Shown: in pieces, positions 25,522 to 33,164 of the stretch
Layout: each line of letters begins with the position of its first letter
Numbering within the stretch: position 1 is the first letter of the stretch
Origin: CAVQBP01 sp963710745
Lineage (GTDB): Bacteria; Bacteroidota; Ignavibacteria; Ignavibacteriales; Ignavibacteriaceae
NCBI GenBank assembly: GCA_963710745.1
Contig: CAVQBP010000025.1
Span: forward strand, 1-64,000
Length of the DNA: 64,000 nt
Direction of reading: 5' to 3'
Notes under the pieces: generated by a model
Databases searched by the model: none
What the model was told of the DNA's origin: nothing
What the model saw: only the letters and a program-made list of their open reading frames with translations
Position numbers and translations under genes: made by a program

Positions 25522-27309
25522 TTGAAAATGCCATTTATCAAAGAAATAAAGACAATTAATGCAGCTCTTCTATTCATTTTGATTGTAATAATCGGAATAG
25601 GATTTATTACTTATCAATCAATTAATCAAATATTTGATTATACCGAATCCAAAAATCTGTCTTATAATACATTAAATCTAATCGAAGAAATATTATCGCA
25701 GGTAGCAATTGCTGAGGAAGGACAGCGAAGTTATTTCCTGACAGGTAATGATGTATATCTTGATTCTTATAAATCTGCAAAAACAGTTATAAACTCCGAT
25801 ATAAAGAAATTAAAAGATCTACTGACAGGAAAATTTATTCAAATCGGGAAAGCCGACAGCCTTATTGCTTTAATAAATAAAAGAATAGCCTTTGTAGATA
25901 ATAAAGTTATCCAGCAGGAAAAAGGTAAAACAGATATTGAAATTAGAAATATTAAAGCCGGCTTAAGTGAAGTTTACGTTAACAAGGTTAGAAAGATCGC
26001 CTCTTCCATGGAGAATTATGAATATGAACTTCTTAAGCTTAAAGATGAAGGGGCTGTTTCTACTATCAGGCGGACTTCGATTACCATTCTAATTGGAACC
26101 TTAATTACTTGTATAATATTTCTAATGGTTTTTTATATTCTCAGTAAGGAAATAGTAGAAAGAAAAAATATTGAAAATCAGATTAGGGAAGAAAAGGATT
26201 TCTCCGAAAGATTACTAAACAGCAGCATTGATGGTATTACTGCTTTTGATAAGAATTTAATATTTAGTTTATGGAATCCGGGTATGGAAAATCTGACCGG
26301 GATTAGCAAATCAAAAGTTTTGGGGAAAAAAATTTTTGAGGCTTTCCCTCTGCTTGCAAAAATCGGTGAAGACAGGAATATACTTGAGACTTTGAAAGGT
26401 AATTATGCGATTGTTAAAGATAAATTCTTTTCAATTCCTGAAACTAAAAAGAAAGGTTATATCGAAGCTTATTATTCACCAATCTATAATGCCGACAGGG
26501 AAATTACGGGCGGTTTGGTTATTATAAGAGACAGGACGAAAAGAAAGCTTGCTCTTGAAGCACTTGAAAAAGCAAAAAAAGATCTTGAAAGAAGAGTGGA
26601 AGAAAGAACGGGGGATCTAATAAAGGTCAACCAGGAATTAAGGAAAGAAATAAAGCAAAGAGAAGAAGCGCAGGAACAAATAAATAATTCGTTGAAAGAA
26701 AAAGTAGTTCTTTTAAGAGAAATTCATCACCGGGTTAAAAATAATTTGCAGGTTATTTCAAGCTTGCTGAACCTGCAGTCAGGATATATATCCGATAAAA
26801 AATCTCTGGAAGTTTTCAGGGAAAGTCAGAACAGGGTTAGATCAATGGCTTTGGTTCATGAAAAATTATATAGATCAAAATCATTGAATAAAATTGATTT
26901 CTCGGATTATATAAATTCTCTTGCAAAGGATCTTTTTAACTCTTACAGTATAGAAAACAAACGGATAAATTTTATTAGTGATTTTGACGGGACTTTTCTT
27001 GAAATAGACACCGGGATTCTGTGCGGTTTGATTGTTAATGAGCTGATATCCAATTCACTAAAACATGCTTTCCCGAACGGCAGAAAAGGTGAAATATATA
27101 TAAGTATTCATATTAACTCCGAGAATAAATATGACTTAACCTTCAAAGATAATGGAATAGGTTTCCCCGATAAAATTGATTTTCGAAATACAGATTCTTT
27201 AGGACTTCAGTTAGTAACTTCCCTTACTTCTCAATTAGGCGGTGAAATTGAATTGAAGCGGAATGGATTCACTGAATTTGAAATAACTTTCCCCGCCGGT
27301 ACTAAATAA
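25522..27309 (+). CDS. Sensor histidine kinase (CHASE3-like, PAS, HisKA_2)
   Basis: A 595-residue membrane kinase. TM segments lie at about 13-30 and 186-207, enclosing an extracytoplasmic helical domain of CHASE3 type (motif E-E-G-Q-R-S-Y-F-L-T-G-N). A PAS domain follows at about 225-340. The HisKA_2 dimerisation helix carries R-E-I-H-H-R-V-K-N-N at about 399-408, and an HATPase domain with N-E-L-I-S-N-S-L-K-H is at the C-terminus. Translation probably starts at TTG 25522, nine bases after an AGGG ribosome site, rather than at the ATG 25528. No response regulator is adjacent. The signal is unknown. Confidence 0.85.
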   Translation: MKMPFIKEIKTINAALLFILIVIIGIGFITYQSINQIFDYTESKNLSYNTLNLIEEILSQVAIAEEGQRSYFLTGNDVYLDSYKSAKTVINSDIKKLKDLLTGKFIQIGKADSLIALINKRIAFVDNKVIQQEKGKTDIEIRNIKAGLSEVYVNKVRKIASSMENYEYELLKLKDEGAVSTIRRTSITILIGTLITCIIFLMVFYILSKEIVERKNIENQIREEKDFSERLLNSSIDGITAFDKNLIFSLWNPGMENLTGISKSKVLGKKIFEAFPLLAKIGEDRNILETLKGNYAIVKDKFFSIPETKKKGYIEAYYSPIYNADREITGGLVIIRDRTKRKLALEALEKAKKDLERRVEERTGDLIKVNQELRKEIKQREEAQEQINNSLKEKVVLLREIHHRVKNNLQVISSLLNLQSGYISDKKSLEVFRESQNRVRSMALVHEKLYRSKSLNKIDFSDYINSLAKDLFNSYSIENKRINFISDFDGTFLEIDTGILCGLIVNELISNSLKHAFPNGRKGEIYISIHINSENKYDLTFKDNGIGFPDKIDFRNTDSLGLQLVTSLTSQLGGEIELKRNGFTEFEITFPAGTK

Positions 27310-27311
27310 AT

Positions 27312-27662
27312 TCAAAATTTCTCTTGAACTCTTTGATTTACTTCAGTGAAGAAATCTTTTTCTATTATGTTATATTTTACTTTTTGTTTATTATTTAGAA
27401 TTGATATGATATCATCTTCTGCTTTTTTAAGATTTCGAGCTGAATTATTTCCCCTGTTCAATTCATCAATATATTTTGATAAAATTACTTTTACTTCAGC
27501 TGTCTGTTCATCTGTTAATATAACTTTTTGTTTAAGTTTCATGGCCATAAGTTCCGCAACATTATTTCTTTCTGACTGCTGGGAAAATAAGTTAGAAGGA
27601 TACAATAGCAGAACAAAAAAAGCAGTAAAAAATAAAATATAAGCTCTTCCTTTAGCATTCAT
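27312..27662 (-). CDS. Small secreted helical protein, Spy/CpxP-like
   Basis: A 116-residue protein with a signal peptide (Y-I-L-F-F-T-A-F-F-V-L-L-L) and a helical body of about 85 residues rich in Lys and Glu (e.g. M-A-M-K-L-K-Q-K-V-I-L-T-D-E-Q-T). The pattern of alternating helices and T-D-E-Q resembles periplasmic chaperones of the Spy/CpxP type, but the diagnostic LTxxQ pair is only partly present. It faces the kinase gene tail-to-tail, with a 2-bp gap. A stress role is possible, not shown. Confidence 0.5.
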   Translation of the reverse strand: MNAKGRAYILFFTAFFVLLLYPSNLFSQQSERNNVAELMAMKLKQKVILTDEQTAEVKVILSKYIDELNRGNNSARNLKKAEDDIISILNNKQKVKYNIIEKDFFTEVNQRVQEKF

Positions 27663-28098
27663 TTTTGACTCCCTGAATGAACATGTTTTAATCTAACATC
27701 ATATTTGTGCAATGTCAAATTATTTTTATCTTAATTTAAAATTTATCATCATTAGTTACTATACTGATTTGTCACAAATTTGGCAGAACGGTGATAAATA
27801 AGACAAGACTAAATAAAATTGATGATATTTCGACAATTAATTAAATAAGATTAATTGTATATATCAGTTTTAAGGTTGTTTGTAATTTAATTATTTTTGT
27901 AATCGAAAATTGTAAAATATTTAAAAAAGGCTGGAAAGACTTACATAGTCCCGGGTAAAGTTTTGAATATATTCAAATAAATTAAGGAATTATTTCATTT
28001 TAAATTAAAATAATAAGAAATAAAAAGCTTTTAAGATATTCTCCGTTTGTTCGAAAATATGCTATAACGGGGGTATAGTAAATTTCAGGAAGGAATGT
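27663..28098. other. Intergenic region before phosphofructokinase
   Basis: No gene. It holds the divergent promoters of the small secreted protein and pfkA; the GGAAGG ribosome site of pfkA lies at 28088-28093. Confidence 0.45.
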
Positions 28099-29196
28099 AT
28101 GGCTAGAACTAAGGTTAGAAAAATTGGAATTTTAACAGGTGGTGGTGATTGCCCTGGTCTTAATGCCGTAATTAGAGGTGTTACTAAACCTGCACAAGAT
28201 AACGGTATGGCTGTCTTTGGAATTATAGATGGTTTTGAAGGACTGGTTGAAGGCAGAGCGCGTGAATTGAAAAATGAAGATGTCTCCGGTATTCTCGCAA
28301 GAGGAGGGACAATTTTAGGGTCTTCCAACAAAGGAGATCCTTTTCATTGGCCGGTTGAAAAAGATGGGAAAATTGAAATTGTTGATAAATCTAATGCTGC
28401 TTTACGTAATTATGAAATATGGGGACTTGATGCTTTAATAGCCATCGGCGGTGACGGCACAATGCATATTTGTAATAAACTTTCCCAGATGGGAATTAAT
28501 GTTATTGGTGTTCCCAAAACAATCGATAATGATCTTGAAGCTACTGATTTAACTTTCGGTCATGATTCTGCTGTATATGTAGTATCAGAAGCACTTGACC
28601 GTCTTCATACAACTGCTTCTTCTCATCACAGGGTTATTGTGGTTGAAGTGATGGGCCGATATGCCGGTTGGATTGCGTTAAATGGAGGGTTAGCCGGAGG
28701 AGCGGATATAATATTAATCCCTGAAATACCTTTCTCGTGGGAAAAAATATATGATAAAATATTGAACCGCGAAATTATGGGGAAAAAATTCAGCCTGGTT
28801 TGTGCAGCCGAAGGTGCAAAACCAATGGGCGGCGGAATGATTACCAAAGGAGAAGATATCAAAAGACATGATCCTGTCCAGTTAGGCGGAATTGCTGAGT
28901 ATGTTGCCAAGAAAATTGAAGCGAATACTAAAAGAGAGACCAGGGTTACAGTTTTAGGTCATACACAGCGCGGCGGAAGCCCAACCCCATATGACAGAAT
29001 TCTCTCAACAAAATTCGGAGCATTTGCAATCCAGCTGGCAGCAGAAGGTAAGTTCGGCAGAATGGTCGCATTAAAAGGGAGTGAAGTTAAGAACGTAAAA
29101 ATTGAAGATGCAATCGCAAGGCAGAAATTGGTTAAATCTGATACACAAGCATTAATTGCAGCTAAAGCAGTGGGGATTTCATTCGGCGATTCATAA
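28099..29196 (+). CDS. pfkA: 6-phosphofructokinase, group III type
   Basis: A 365-residue glycolytic enzyme that phosphorylates fructose 6-phosphate. The opening G-I-L-T-G-G-G-D-C-P-G-L-N-A (residues 10-23), the phosphate-binding G-G-D-G-T at 117-121 and the catalytic P-K-T-I-D-N-D at 139-145 are all present. Gly120 matches the ATP-type residue (Gly104 of E. coli PfkA), while Lys140 replaces Gly124. The Gly/Lys pair is the group III combination and predicts ATP rather than pyrophosphate use; this is an inference. A GGAAGG ribosome site supports the start. The gene is single-standing. Confidence 0.95.
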   Translation: MARTKVRKIGILTGGGDCPGLNAVIRGVTKPAQDNGMAVFGIIDGFEGLVEGRARELKNEDVSGILARGGTILGSSNKGDPFHWPVEKDGKIEIVDKSNAALRNYEIWGLDALIAIGGDGTMHICNKLSQMGINVIGVPKTIDNDLEATDLTFGHDSAVYVVSEALDRLHTTASSHHRVIVVEVMGRYAGWIALNGGLAGGADIILIPEIPFSWEKIYDKILNREIMGKKFSLVCAAEGAKPMGGGMITKGEDIKRHDPVQLGGIAEYVAKKIEANTKRETRVTVLGHTQRGGSPTPYDRILSTKFGAFAIQLAAEGKFGRMVALKGSEVKNVKIEDAIARQKLVKSDTQALIAAKAVGISFGDS

Positions 29197-29310
29197 TTTT
29201 TGTTACGCAATGCGTAGAGACTTTCTGCAGAACGTCTCTACTACAATAGGTTGATTTTAGTATTTTCAAAGCATATATTTGATCTCTAATTTTTGTTCTT
29301 AATAAATAAC

Positions 29311-29384
29311 GGGGTCGTAGTTCAGTTGGTTAGAACGCCTGCCTGTCACGCAGGAGGTCGCGAGTTCGAGTCTCGTCGGCCCCG
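29311..29384 (+). tRNA. tRNA-Asp(GTC)
   Basis: A full cloverleaf: acceptor GGGGTCG / CGGCCCC, D arm, anticodon loop CTGTCAC (anticodon GTC) and T arm with TTCGAGT. CCA is not encoded. A terminator follows. Confidence 0.97.
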
Positions 29385-29390
29385 CTTGGA

Positions 29391-29424
29391 AAGCTTCAAA
29401 ACAAATCGTTTTGGAGCTTTTTCT
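29391..29424 (+). terminator. tRNA-Asp terminator
   Basis: AAGCTTCAAAAC / GTTTTGGAGCTT hairpin followed by TTTTT, directly after tRNA-Asp. Confidence 0.8.
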
Positions 29425-29564
29425 ATTTTGAGACATTCCTAAAATCCCGCTGTCCAAGTACCGACTAGGTACCGACTTTGTACCGACTTTTTGTGGGCAC
29501 TTCCTATTTTTAGATGGTTGGTTAATATAGTTAGTTAAAATAGATGACATAGTATAATTAAAAT

Positions 29565-29744
29565 TTAATTATTTTCCATTTCCCTTTCAACAAGTACAAG
29601 TGTAATTTTACCCGGCTGGTATATTACAGCATATTCCTTCCCAATATTAAAACCATATCTTCTTAAATCATCGTTCTTGATTTTAATCTGAGGAACCTTC
29701 TTATAATCCCCTTTTGTTGGGTGGCTTGCTTCATATACTTTCAT
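29565..29744 (-). CDS. SymE-like small protein
   Basis: A 59-residue protein matching the SymE / type I toxin-like fold: V-P-Q-I-K-I-K-N-D-D-L-R-R-Y-G-F-N-I-G-K, then a strand pair Y-A-V-I-Y-Q-P-G-K-I-T-L-V. In E. coli SymE is an SOS-induced RNA-associated toxin controlled by an antisense RNA, but many distant relatives occur on elements without that control. Its ATG overlaps the zinc-protein stop by four bases (ATGA). No antisense RNA can be identified from sequence alone. Confidence 0.65.
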   Translation of the reverse strand: MKVYEASHPTKGDYKKVPQIKIKNDDLRRYGFNIGKEYAVIYQPGKITLVLVEREMENN

Positions 29745-29935
29745 TTTATCCCCCTCGGGTCTGATTCTTCAAAGATTTTCCCGCATATTTTACATCTGCT
29801 TTTCTGATAGATTACAATGTTGTGAAGCGAATTAACAGAATGCTCCTGGATGAGTATCACAAGGTTATGTTTACATTTATGAGGTGGAGTGATATCTACA
29901 GATTCCAACCTCGGATTAAGATGATCATTGTTCAT
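29741..29935 (-). CDS. Small zinc-knuckle protein
   Basis: A 64-residue protein. Cys and His ligands P-H-K-C-K-H, then C-K-I-C-G-K, with a central hydrophobic strand (L-V-I-L-I-Q-E-H), suggest one structural zinc. It is first in a two-gene unit with the SymE-like gene and has an AGGAGG-like ribosome site. The family is unknown. It could be the partner or regulator of the SymE-like protein; that is conjecture. Confidence 0.5.
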   Translation of the reverse strand: MNNDHLNPRLESVDITPPHKCKHNLVILIQEHSVNSLHNIVIYQKSRCKICGKIFEESDPRGIK

Positions 29936-30396
29936 GTTTTACCTCCTATGATAAAGTGAGGGGACAATACGCCCCAAAAAACATTTTTTGCCCCTTAAGA
30001 AAAAAATTTCTTTTGTTTTAGATTAACTGACGAAAAGGCAAGGCGAAAAAAACCGCCGGAACAATAAATCAGAACGAAGTTAATTAGAGTAGTAGTTTTA
30101 AACTATCTGGTGGTTTTTTTTTTGTCCTTGCCCCGGTAAAGTAAACATGAACATAATTGTTAACTGACAAGGGAAAGTAAAGACACTAAAACAGCAACTT
30201 AAATAGAAGGGGCAAAAAATATTTTGAATTTCTAAGAAGAGCGATCAGCTCAAACAATATTGGAATTGAGTAGATAAGAAGAAAAAAAATTGTTTAAATG
30301 AAAATAAAAGATAAGTATACCAAGATAAGCAGGAATGACCGACAGGGCATTTCTGCGACCAAAGAAAAAGGAAAAGTATATATGATTAGATAAAAA

Positions 30397-30441
30397 ATAT
30401 TTGCGTTAATCATAGGAGTGTGAATAAGGCAAGCAATTATT
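30397..30441 (+). repeat. ATATTTGCG-N22-GGCAAGCAATTATT repeat, copy 1
   Basis: Copies are also at 30624-30668 and 61085-61129. All three keep the same 22-base spacing between ATATTTGCG and GGCAAGCAATTATT, though most of the spacer differs. Confidence 0.7.
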
Positions 30442-30520
30442 TTTTTGATAGAATTGTAAATATGAGGATTTATAAAAAGAGTTGTAAAATGATGAAAGCT
30501 ATGACCTATTGTTCTTAAAA

Positions 30521-30571
30521 AAGCCTTGCTTAATCAATAATTAACCTATAAAAATTAAGCAAGGTTTTTTT
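30521..30571 (+). terminator. Strong terminator without an upstream gene
   Basis: AAGCCTTGCTTAAT / ATTAAGCAAGG hairpin followed by TTTTTTT on the plus strand. The nearest upstream gene in that direction ends at 29384. Confidence 0.75.
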
Positions 30572-30623
30572 ACACGCTGGAATGGGTAATCAATTTCAGG
30601 ATTTACTAACAAGGTGAAAAAAA

Positions 30624-30668
30624 ATATTTGCGTGAGGATTGGGGGTGTGGTAAAGGCAAGCAATTATT
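30624..30668 (+). repeat. ATATTTGCG-N22-GGCAAGCAATTATT repeat, copy 2
   Basis: See copy 1; the spacer here (TGAGGATTGG...) shares its first six bases, TGAGGA, with copy 3. Confidence 0.7.
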
Positions 30669-31276
30669 TTTTGATAAGATTATCTATACTGGGTAAAATG
30701 TTAAAATCGATTCAAACGAATTTATTGTGTATGAGCAATGAAATTATATTAGGTCATAAAAGAAATGATTGTAGTGAGAAAGAATTGGCAGAAAACCTAC
30801 GCTATTTCGTAGAGTTTTTTAGAGTTGCTTTAATGAAATGAAATACAATGAAGAAGAAATTTTGTATTAGGAATTAGAAGTATCAAGAGGGAAACAATTT
30901 CGAAAGTGTTTCACTGAACTAACCGGTTAGACAATTAATATCGAAAACTATTGATAATTGAAAAATTTTTGTTTAAGATTGTAATGAACGTAAATAAAGC
31001 TGAGAAACCTCCTGGCAGTTTATTTATGTCTCGTGATCCTTGTAAGATAAAAGGGGTGAGACATCTACCTGATTAATGGGGAGCATTTCTTAAGCAATTT
31101 CAATATACAAGGGAAAACAGTATGGGGTATTTTTTGAAATATACAATTTTGAAAAATAAAATCAACAATTTCCTTTCTAATGAGCAAATAAAGTATACTA
31201 AGAGACAATTTATAATTTTGGTTTTAGGGACTTCTCTATTCTTGTTTTCATTCAAACAATTTTATGAGGATATAAA

Positions 31277-31960
31277 ATGCAAAAGCAATTCATTTCATTT
31301 TTGGTTTTTTTTGCACTTACATTTTCGGGAATTAATCTTTTTGGAAATGGGATAATTCGTGCTCAAAATAACCATTCAATTCAAATTAATGGTGGGGTTA
31401 TTTCTCCAATGAGTTCTTCAAAAGGTTTGTCAATCTATCTACAATATAATTATTATTTAAACAAACAAATCATATTATATACTTATACAGGTTATTCAGC
31501 GTGGGATAAATACAAAATTAAATTACCGGATAATAGACCATTTTATTCCGGCATTGTGCCAAAATACTTTAATTCTTACTCCGCTGATGACCACATTCTA
31601 ATTCCAATTTATTTAGGAAGCAGAATAAATTTTTATTCTAATAATCTGTTTACTCCTTTCATTAATTTTGAAATAGGCTATTCGTACTTAAGCTATAATA
31701 GCTATGATCAACAGGAAGAGATAAACCCTGAGACTGGAGAAACTGTAGGTTATTATCCAGATAATACTACAAAAAAAGCAAACAGAGAAAACTTATTTGG
31801 CGTTGGAATCGGAGCTGGGCTGTCTCACCAAATCTCTGAGAATATTGATTTGTTACTCTCTTTTAAATTGAACAGCTATGTAAACGAGAATTATAATGAT
31901 TTATTTAGCACACAGGGGACTTATACCGTTTTTATTGCTGGATTTAATTTTAAGTTATAA
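31277..31960 (+). CDS. Outer-membrane beta-barrel protein
   Basis: A 227-residue secreted barrel protein. A signal peptide (F-I-S-F-L-V-F-F-A-L-T-F-S-G) is followed by alternating strands of Ile/Tyr/Asn pattern (e.g. I-Y-L-Q-Y-N-Y-Y-L-N) and the terminal strand F-I-A-G-F-N-F-K-L, the insertion signal for outer-membrane barrels. It looks like a small OmpX/OprF-type barrel. It precedes a lipoprotein gene by 15 bp, so they form an operon. The exact family is not known. Confidence 0.7.
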   Translation: MQKQFISFLVFFALTFSGINLFGNGIIRAQNNHSIQINGGVISPMSSSKGLSIYLQYNYYLNKQIILYTYTGYSAWDKYKIKLPDNRPFYSGIVPKYFNSYSADDHILIPIYLGSRINFYSNNLFTPFINFEIGYSYLSYNSYDQQEEINPETGETVGYYPDNTTKKANRENLFGVGIGAGLSHQISENIDLLLSFKLNSYVNENYNDLFSTQGTYTVFIAGFNFKL

Positions 31961-31975
31961 CATTATGAGAAGAAG

Positions 31976-32995
31976 ATGAAATCAATAATCATTTCCTCTG
32001 TCAGCTTTCTACTCTTTCTTAGCATAATAAGCTGCAATACAACAGAACCACCTGAAGATAACCTGCAGCCAGGCAGGAGAGATTATATCTGGACCATGGA
32101 TAGTTTAAAATCTGATCTTTGGTTTGGTTTGTCTGATATGTGGGGTAGTTCTCCGACAAACATTTGGATGGTTGCTGGCGGCATTACAGGGTGGGATTGT
32201 CTATGGCACTACGACGGCGTAAAATGGACAAGGTACGACGAATACCTTAATCCTGCTTTAAATACTGTATTTGGTATAAATCCGGATGAGGTCTGGATTG
32301 GTGACACATATAGCACAATTTGGAAGTTCGATGGAAATACATGGAAAATATTTCAAACTTTTTCATTAAGCGGATTTGATCATATTGATATAGGTTCTAT
32401 TTATGGAACTTCACAGAATAATTTATACGCTGTAGGGGCTGCCGACAATTATGATGGATCAGGTTATAAAGGTGTAGTCCTAAGATACGATGGAACAAGG
32501 TGGAGTTTCTTAAATATTCCAGAAATAAGAGTAGGTTTTCATAAAATAAGAAAGATTAAAAACGGAAAATATTTAATATGGGGTGAAACCAATAACAATG
32601 GCTTTCTTGAAAAGCTGTTTGTTTTTGACGGTAATAACAATTTGAAAGAGATTTATTCTGATTATCCATATCCTGGCATATATGAAATGAATGGAGATAC
32701 ATATATAACTATAAATAGCAAGATCTATAAATGCGAAAATGATCAATTAGTACTCTGGAAAGAATTCCCTGGAACTTCATATACTGGTGTAGTTTTAGGA
32801 AGAAGTGAAAAAGATTTCTTTGGTGCGGGTTGTGATGGAATACTGCACTATAACGGAACCGACTTAATTAATATTTATCAAACCGAGCAATTAGATCTTT
32901 GGGGCGATTTAATTTTTGATAAAGATGTTTTTTTTGCAGGATATACTCAAGAAAAAAGATATGTAATGATTAGAGGAACATTAAAAGACGAATAA
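31976..32995 (+). CDS. Lipoprotein with propeller-like W-Y-D-G-x-x-W repeats
   Basis: A 339-residue lipoprotein. The lipobox L-S-I-I-S-C (Cys20) follows a hydrophobic signal. The mature part repeats short beta-units ending with Y-D-G-V-K-W, F-D-G-N-T-W, Y-D-G-T-R-W and Y-N-G-T-D, each next to S-S-P-T-N-I-W or D-E-V-W-I-type turns. This is typical of a beta-propeller. An in-frame short CCTGC ... GGCAGG sequence near 32061-32077 encodes L-Q-P-G-R-R just after the lipid-attached end. The role is unknown; surface binding is likely. Confidence 0.7.
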   Translation: MKSIIISSVSFLLFLSIISCNTTEPPEDNLQPGRRDYIWTMDSLKSDLWFGLSDMWGSSPTNIWMVAGGITGWDCLWHYDGVKWTRYDEYLNPALNTVFGINPDEVWIGDTYSTIWKFDGNTWKIFQTFSLSGFDHIDIGSIYGTSQNNLYAVGAADNYDGSGYKGVVLRYDGTRWSFLNIPEIRVGFHKIRKIKNGKYLIWGETNNNGFLEKLFVFDGNNNLKEIYSDYPYPGIYEMNGDTYITINSKIYKCENDQLVLWKEFPGTSYTGVVLGRSEKDFFGAGCDGILHYNGTDLINIYQTEQLDLWGDLIFDKDVFFAGYTQEKRYVMIRGTLKDE

Positions 32996-33164
32996 ATTAA
33001 AGGTATTGGAGTAAAGAAAAATATTAAAGGAACGGTGCGGCAACACCGTTCCCACTTGCAAATAAATAATAGGCTGCTCACCTAATGAGGGCTTTTTATG
33101 CCCCTCTTTATTTGCAGTTGAAATATAATTATTTGCCGGTTTAAATAAAACGAAAGGTTTAATT

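Larger units (their letters stand above)
29936..30613. other. Non-coding segment rich in hairpins
   Basis: No supported gene over about 680 bp. It includes GGGGCAAT / GCCCC-like hairpins (29975-30000), a nested stem of AAGGCAAGG with TCCTTGCC around CCGCC / GGTGG (30036-30135), the 45-bp repeat at 30397, and a strong terminator at 30521. A terminator without a gene suggests a short RNA transcript on the plus strand. Which part is transcribed is not known. Confidence 0.4.

Noticed and set aside
30614..30841. 75-codon plus-strand ORF
   Set aside because: It covers the 45-bp repeat at 30624 and has no protein-like pattern; the reading is a by-product of the repeat.
31122..31355. 77-codon ORF before the outer-membrane gene
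   Set aside because: It overlaps the start of the barrel gene in another frame and has no ribosome site or recognised domain.
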